From positions 3,540,426 through 3,604,425 of the forward strand of contig JAUPFP010000015.1 in assembly GCA_036925085.1 (NCBI GenBank): a DNA stretch of 64,000 bases. The letters are read 5' to 3'. The translations under genes and the position numbers were made by a program. This document shows, in pieces, positions 60,331-64,000 of the stretch. The notes under the pieces are model-generated. The model had not been told where the DNA came from and made no database searches. It was given only the letters and a program-made list of their open reading frames with translations. Origin of the DNA: Brachycybe producta (Eukaryota; Arthropoda; Diplopoda; Playtdesmida; Andrognathidae). Each line of letters starts with the position of its first letter. Within the stretch, counting starts at the first letter, position 1.

Positions 60331-61570
60331 TTAAATCTGAAGGTGCTCGCATTGGAGATCGGAGTCGAGAGTAAACACGACTCCATTGTTTCCCGTAGTT
60401 GGCTATACGCCACTGCGCCAAACATAACTTCATCAAAAAGCGCCCAATTATGATCCTCAGGTATTGTTAAATAAATAAATCAATGCTTTTATATGCGTAT
60501 ATATATATATGTATATGCGTATATATACATATATGTATAAAAAACAAGTATTCAAATCTACGCGATTAATCCACATCATTTATATTCATTCTCTACAATA
60601 ATTAGAGAGAAAAATAGATTAAATTAAATATTTAACGAGATTCATTTTTTTAATATGCAATTCACAAGTTTATTGTGTCAGAAAATTAAGAGATAAGCAA
60701 ATGGCAAATTAGTCACAATTGGTTGAAGAACAATTATACAATTGGGGAGGAGAGGACACTATAGCTGTAGCTAGTTTAACTATCAAAATTACATATCTAA
60801 CTAAGCAAATTGCAATTTATATTTGAAATATTCTTGTGCAATAAATAAAAAAAATTGATAATTTCATTTTTGTTTTGTTTTTTTGTGAAAATTTGCATAA
60901 ATGCAACAATTATTATTTATCTGAGAGATGCATGATTAAATTAAAAACATGAAACATTTCAGTGTCAAATCAATAGATAATGAATGACCTCTGAAACCTC
61001 TCTTCATTCTTTGCTTGTTAGAAATATTAAATTTAGAAATTTATTGCAAAATTCAAAGGGCTTTTAGAATTGTATTGGATAGTCGCCGATATCGCTATAT
61101 AGAAATTTCTATTACCAACTTTTTTTAAAAGAAAATTGTATTATAAAGTAGTGTAGAAGTGCAAAACAAACTAAATGTATTTTCATATTCATTTACTTAA
61201 AAATAAATTTTATATATCAGTTATAAAAATTTTAATTATCATTTTTAGATTCAAAGGAACAAATCAAAAGAGAGAAAAAAAGTTTTATTTTAAAAAATAA
61301 AAAAATACCATAACACTGTGTCTTCATTGTTATAATTTCCAAAAAAAAAAATTTTGAATATCTTTATAAAAATATCAGAAAATTAATCGTATTCAACATG
61401 TTAATATTTCTATAAATAAATCTAATAAAGATTTTAAAATCAATTAACGTTTTGAAAACTTGATCACAATTCTACAACAAATTTCCGATAAAATATTTCT
61501 TCCAACAAAAACGAACATGATAAATATTCCTCTTCCTCTTCTAGTTTCTAAAACACATTCCAATTTCTTC
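60331..61570. other. AT-rich stretch, nothing supported
   Basis: A TATATA/GTATATGCGTATA-rich patch at 60490-60540. Otherwise ordinary. The tail of another family 1 right arm (CCTCTTCTAGTTTCTAAAAC) is at about 61535-61565. Confidence 0.4.
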
Positions 61571-62124
61571 TTAAGATATTTTGAAACTATGATTAGTCTG
61601 TCTTTCATTAGCAAAATTAAGAAAAAAAAACTAGAAACTATATTAGAAAATAGAAAAGTAGCTCAATCTCTTTTCATCTTCATATCATTCAAAATAATAT
61701 CTTTCAAAATAAACTATTTTAAAAAAATGTTGTATAATTAAAGTTGGGTCGTTTTCAAACTCACGTAAAAAGCTTATTTTGAAAGATATTAAAAGTACCT
61801 TTTAAGTGATTAAGCTGCTACTTCTAGTTTCTAAAACACTTCCAATTACAGGCAGTTAGAAATCGGAGAGAACTTCAGTTGGCTCCGCTCTTGTTATGAC
61901 GACCGGTAACTTCTAATTGGTTGGTTATGTAGTCTGACGTCACATGCTCCGCCCTTTTAAACGTCGAACCACACAACAAACCAATTAGAAGTTGCCGGTC
62001 GTCATAACAAGGGCGGAGCCAACTGAAGTTCTCTCCGATTTCTAACTGCCTGTCTTTCAATTTCGCTACAGAAAGACAAAACAAAGTTAGACTGATGTAT
62101 TTTACACTTTAAAACCCCTATTAA
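61571..62124. mobile_element. Family 1 element with a family 2 element nested inside
   Basis: Starts TTAAGATATTTTGAAACTAT, has AAATAGAAAAGTAGCTCAATC, and after the insert resumes with CTACAGAAAGACAAAAC and ends TTTACACTTTAAAACC...TTAA. Confidence 0.75.
61849..62052. mobile_element. Family 2 palindromic element, near-perfect hairpin
   Basis: The left arm CAGGCAGTTAGAAATCGGAG, then AGAACTTCAGTTGGCTCCGC, is repeated inverted as GCGGAGCCAACTGAAGTTCT and CTCCGATTTCTAACTGCCTG. GACGACCGGTAACTTCTAAT also pairs. The arms are at least 80 bp with few mismatches, so this is the youngest-looking palindrome of the window. Confidence 0.85.
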
Positions 62125-62203
62125 AGTTTGCTTTAAAAAAATATTAGAGCAAATGAAGTTCTCTACTATAAAATCGCAACTGCAATAACTTTTTAAAGAT
62201 TTC

Positions 62204-62213
62204 CCCCCCCCCC
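62204..62213. repeat. Poly-C tract
   Basis: A run of about 10 C followed by CACACCCC. Confidence 0.85.
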
Positions 62214-63077
62214 CACACCCCTTGAAAAAAACCTAATATTCAGGTTGATTCACTAATATAAATTCCAACACATTTCATTAATTATAAAACATGATAGACG
62301 ATTTTGCACTAAGGTTTTTATATATATATATACATGTGTGCAGGGCCATAGACCCTATATGTTCCTATTCATTATTACTTGCCCTTAAAATTGGCTTCGT
62401 ACTAACAGTTGGGGATTTTAATACATAATAAAGAGTAAATTCTGATTACTATTATTAATATTATCATCATCATGTTAGTTGATATATATATATATAGATA
62501 GAGAGAGAGCCTTTATGCACGTAATATATGTATAGAGATAATAATAAAGCTCATACAATTAACATGATGCAATCAAACAAAGGAAACACACAGACACAGA
62601 CATAGGCAAAGACTAGAAAAACACAAAAAAAAACTAGATAGGCCTATATATACATATATACATATATATAAAAAACAAGTTTCAAAACCTCTACATTTGT
62701 GTGTAGGGGGTTTATTCGTGTGGATATAACTAGGCCTGTGGGGATACATGCAAAATTAGCTTGTGTAGGTGCCAAAAAGTTTTTAATGTGTAAGGCGTGG
62801 AAGTTTGTGGCATCCCATAGACAACACACATATATAAGATAATACGTTTGCATAGAAATTGACTACATTTAAAAAGAGAGAGAGAAAAAAAAGCAACAAA
62901 CACAAAAAAAATTCATATATTTTTCCCAAGTGTTTTTTTGTGTTATATAAAACTAGAATAGATTTAAAAAAAAACAAAGGTCAATATTTTTTTTCTCTTT
63001 CAAAAAAAATCCAACAAAGATTTTAATGGATTCTTGAAGGGGAATTTCAAATCGTATTTAAGTAGTAAATATTTAAC
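62214..63077. other. AT-rich stretch with TA microsatellites, nothing supported
   Basis: TA-rich runs lie near 62320-62334, 62480-62498 and 62646-62670, with a GA patch at 62874-62886. No exon-like segment. Confidence 0.4.
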
Positions 63078-63505
63078 TTAAGATTGGTTTATGAACAACC
63101 GATTTTCGAATTTTCACTTTCAGAAGAGAAACTAGAAGAAGAAAAAATAGTAAGTTCAATTTTTTCTGGGTACAGACGATAAATTCTGATTTGTCCATCC
63201 TGGCTTTATAATACTGAGATTGTACGTGGAAAAAAATTAAGAGTATTAAAAAGTGCTTTAGAAACAGGAACGGTTGCTCAATCACTTAATAATATTTTCA
63301 TGTTGATATCTTTGAAAATAAACTTTTTTTTACAGACAAGAATTAAAAACATCGTAAGCTTAAAAATGAATTGCTATTTTTAACCTCACATAAAAAAGCT
63401 TATTTTGAAATATATCAACATTGAATTGAGGAGATACCATTCGATTTTCTAAGACAGATTCAAGTTGCTCTTCATTTTGCACCTGAAACACAAAATCCAC
63501 CTTAA
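63078..63505. mobile_element. Family 1 element with a small internal insert
   Basis: Starts TTAAGATTGGTTTATGAACA; ends CACCTGAAACACAAAATCC then ACCTTAA. About 90 bp of extra sequence follows the first AGAGAAACTAGAAGAAG block before AGTGCTTTAGAAACAGGAAC resumes. Confidence 0.7.
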
Positions 63506-64000
63506 AATTCAACTTAATTTTTCTCAAAAAAAGATAAGAACTTTAAGAAAGATCTTACAAAACAAATGTTTTTCAATCTAGCTGTGGCTTAAGGGCCAAC
63601 TGTAAAGTAACAATCCCGTTTAGATCAACCATGGAGCCCCCTTTAGCTTTGCACCCGATGTAGGTGCCTTGCCTAGTTAAGGCTCTGGTTCACACTATTT
63701 AAAAAATATTTCAAATTTCACTTTAGTTTTCCAAAGACAAGACAGACAGCAGCAATACATTTGATTCTATTGATCTCAAGCCAAACTGTGTGTCTTTATA
63801 GTTTTCTACGTTGATTTTCAATAGGAAAAAAAAGAGGGCAACCAGACAGGAAAAGAGACAAACACACCCAATATTTGGAAGGTGGTTGGTTGGTTGGTGG
63901 TGATAGATAGAGTATGACTCTTCCAGTCTCCTACAACATATACACCCTGAAATCGCTCACTTTTTGATTTACACAAGACACCAGCTTTTGCCCTTCCTTT
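63506..64000. other. Window end, fragments of elements
   Basis: Bases about 63570-63625 match the middle of family 3 (GGCCAACTGTAAAGTAACAA), and 63640-63688 match the right end of the hAT-type element at 56040. Nothing coding is supported to the window edge. Confidence 0.45.

Noticed and set aside
60104-60436. 110-codon minus-strand frame with repeated FKFLNI
   Set aside because: It runs through an 18-bp AT tandem repeat; no start context, splice sites or conservation are visible.
1-64000. tRNA, rRNA or CRISPR features
   Set aside because: I looked for GGTTCRA-type tRNA B boxes with an A box and cloverleaf, and for regularly spaced direct repeats with unique spacers. Hits such as GGTTCGAA near 1109 and 19876 lack the rest of a tRNA, and the tandem arrays have no spacers.

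Overview
The window is AT-rich nuclear DNA from an animal, most likely an invertebrate. Genes are split into many short exons with GT-AG introns. There is no operon structure, no rRNA or tRNA that I could find, and no CRISPR array. Mobile elements are almost all short, non-autonomous, palindromic DNA transposons, with one LINE fragment and many microsatellites and mono-G/C tracts. I cannot name the species; the FGD-family RhoGEF points to Metazoa and nothing narrows it further.

Layout. (1) 1-6.8 kb, minus strand: a complete FGD-type Rho guanine-nucleotide exchange factor. I assembled it from 15 exons with matching phases, about 875 residues, in the order disordered N-terminus, DH, PH, FYVE, PH. 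(2) 6.8-9.25 kb: the FGD upstream region with a GC-rich YY1-like site, followed by palindromic repeats and two abutting transposons. (3) 9.25-18.2 kb, minus strand: a second spliced gene of 8 exons, about 509 residues, with a PH/GRAM-like N-terminal part and a helical C-terminal part. I do not recognise its family. Its first exon is only 17 bp and is less certain. One of its introns is almost entirely a transposon copy. (4) 18.2-24.9 kb: repeats, satellites and a roughly 1 kb TG-rich array. (5) 25.07-25.92 kb, plus strand: a TATA box, a short upstream ORF and a first coding exon that encodes a hydrophobic signal-like peptide and ends in a strong splice donor. This looks like the 5' end of a gene whose remaining exons I could not find. 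(6) 26-64 kb: probably intron of that gene or intergenic DNA. It is dominated by transposon copies, minisatellites and low-complexity DNA, with no convincing coding exon.

The most distinctive feature is one palindromic element family, here called family 1. It is about 350-400 bp long, is flanked by or ends in TTAA, and has roughly 20 copies or fragments across the window. Its arms carry a conserved block (AGAAACTAGAAGGGTAGCTC) and a splice-acceptor-like TCTTTCAG. One copy makes up 93% of an intron in the second gene, with its terminus at the splice donor. Several copies have been hit by other element families, which gives relative insertion ages. The encoded proteins suggest one Rho-GTPase/cytoskeleton regulator, one uncharacterised membrane- or lipid-associated candidate and one possible secreted or membrane protein. 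There is no evidence that the three act together.
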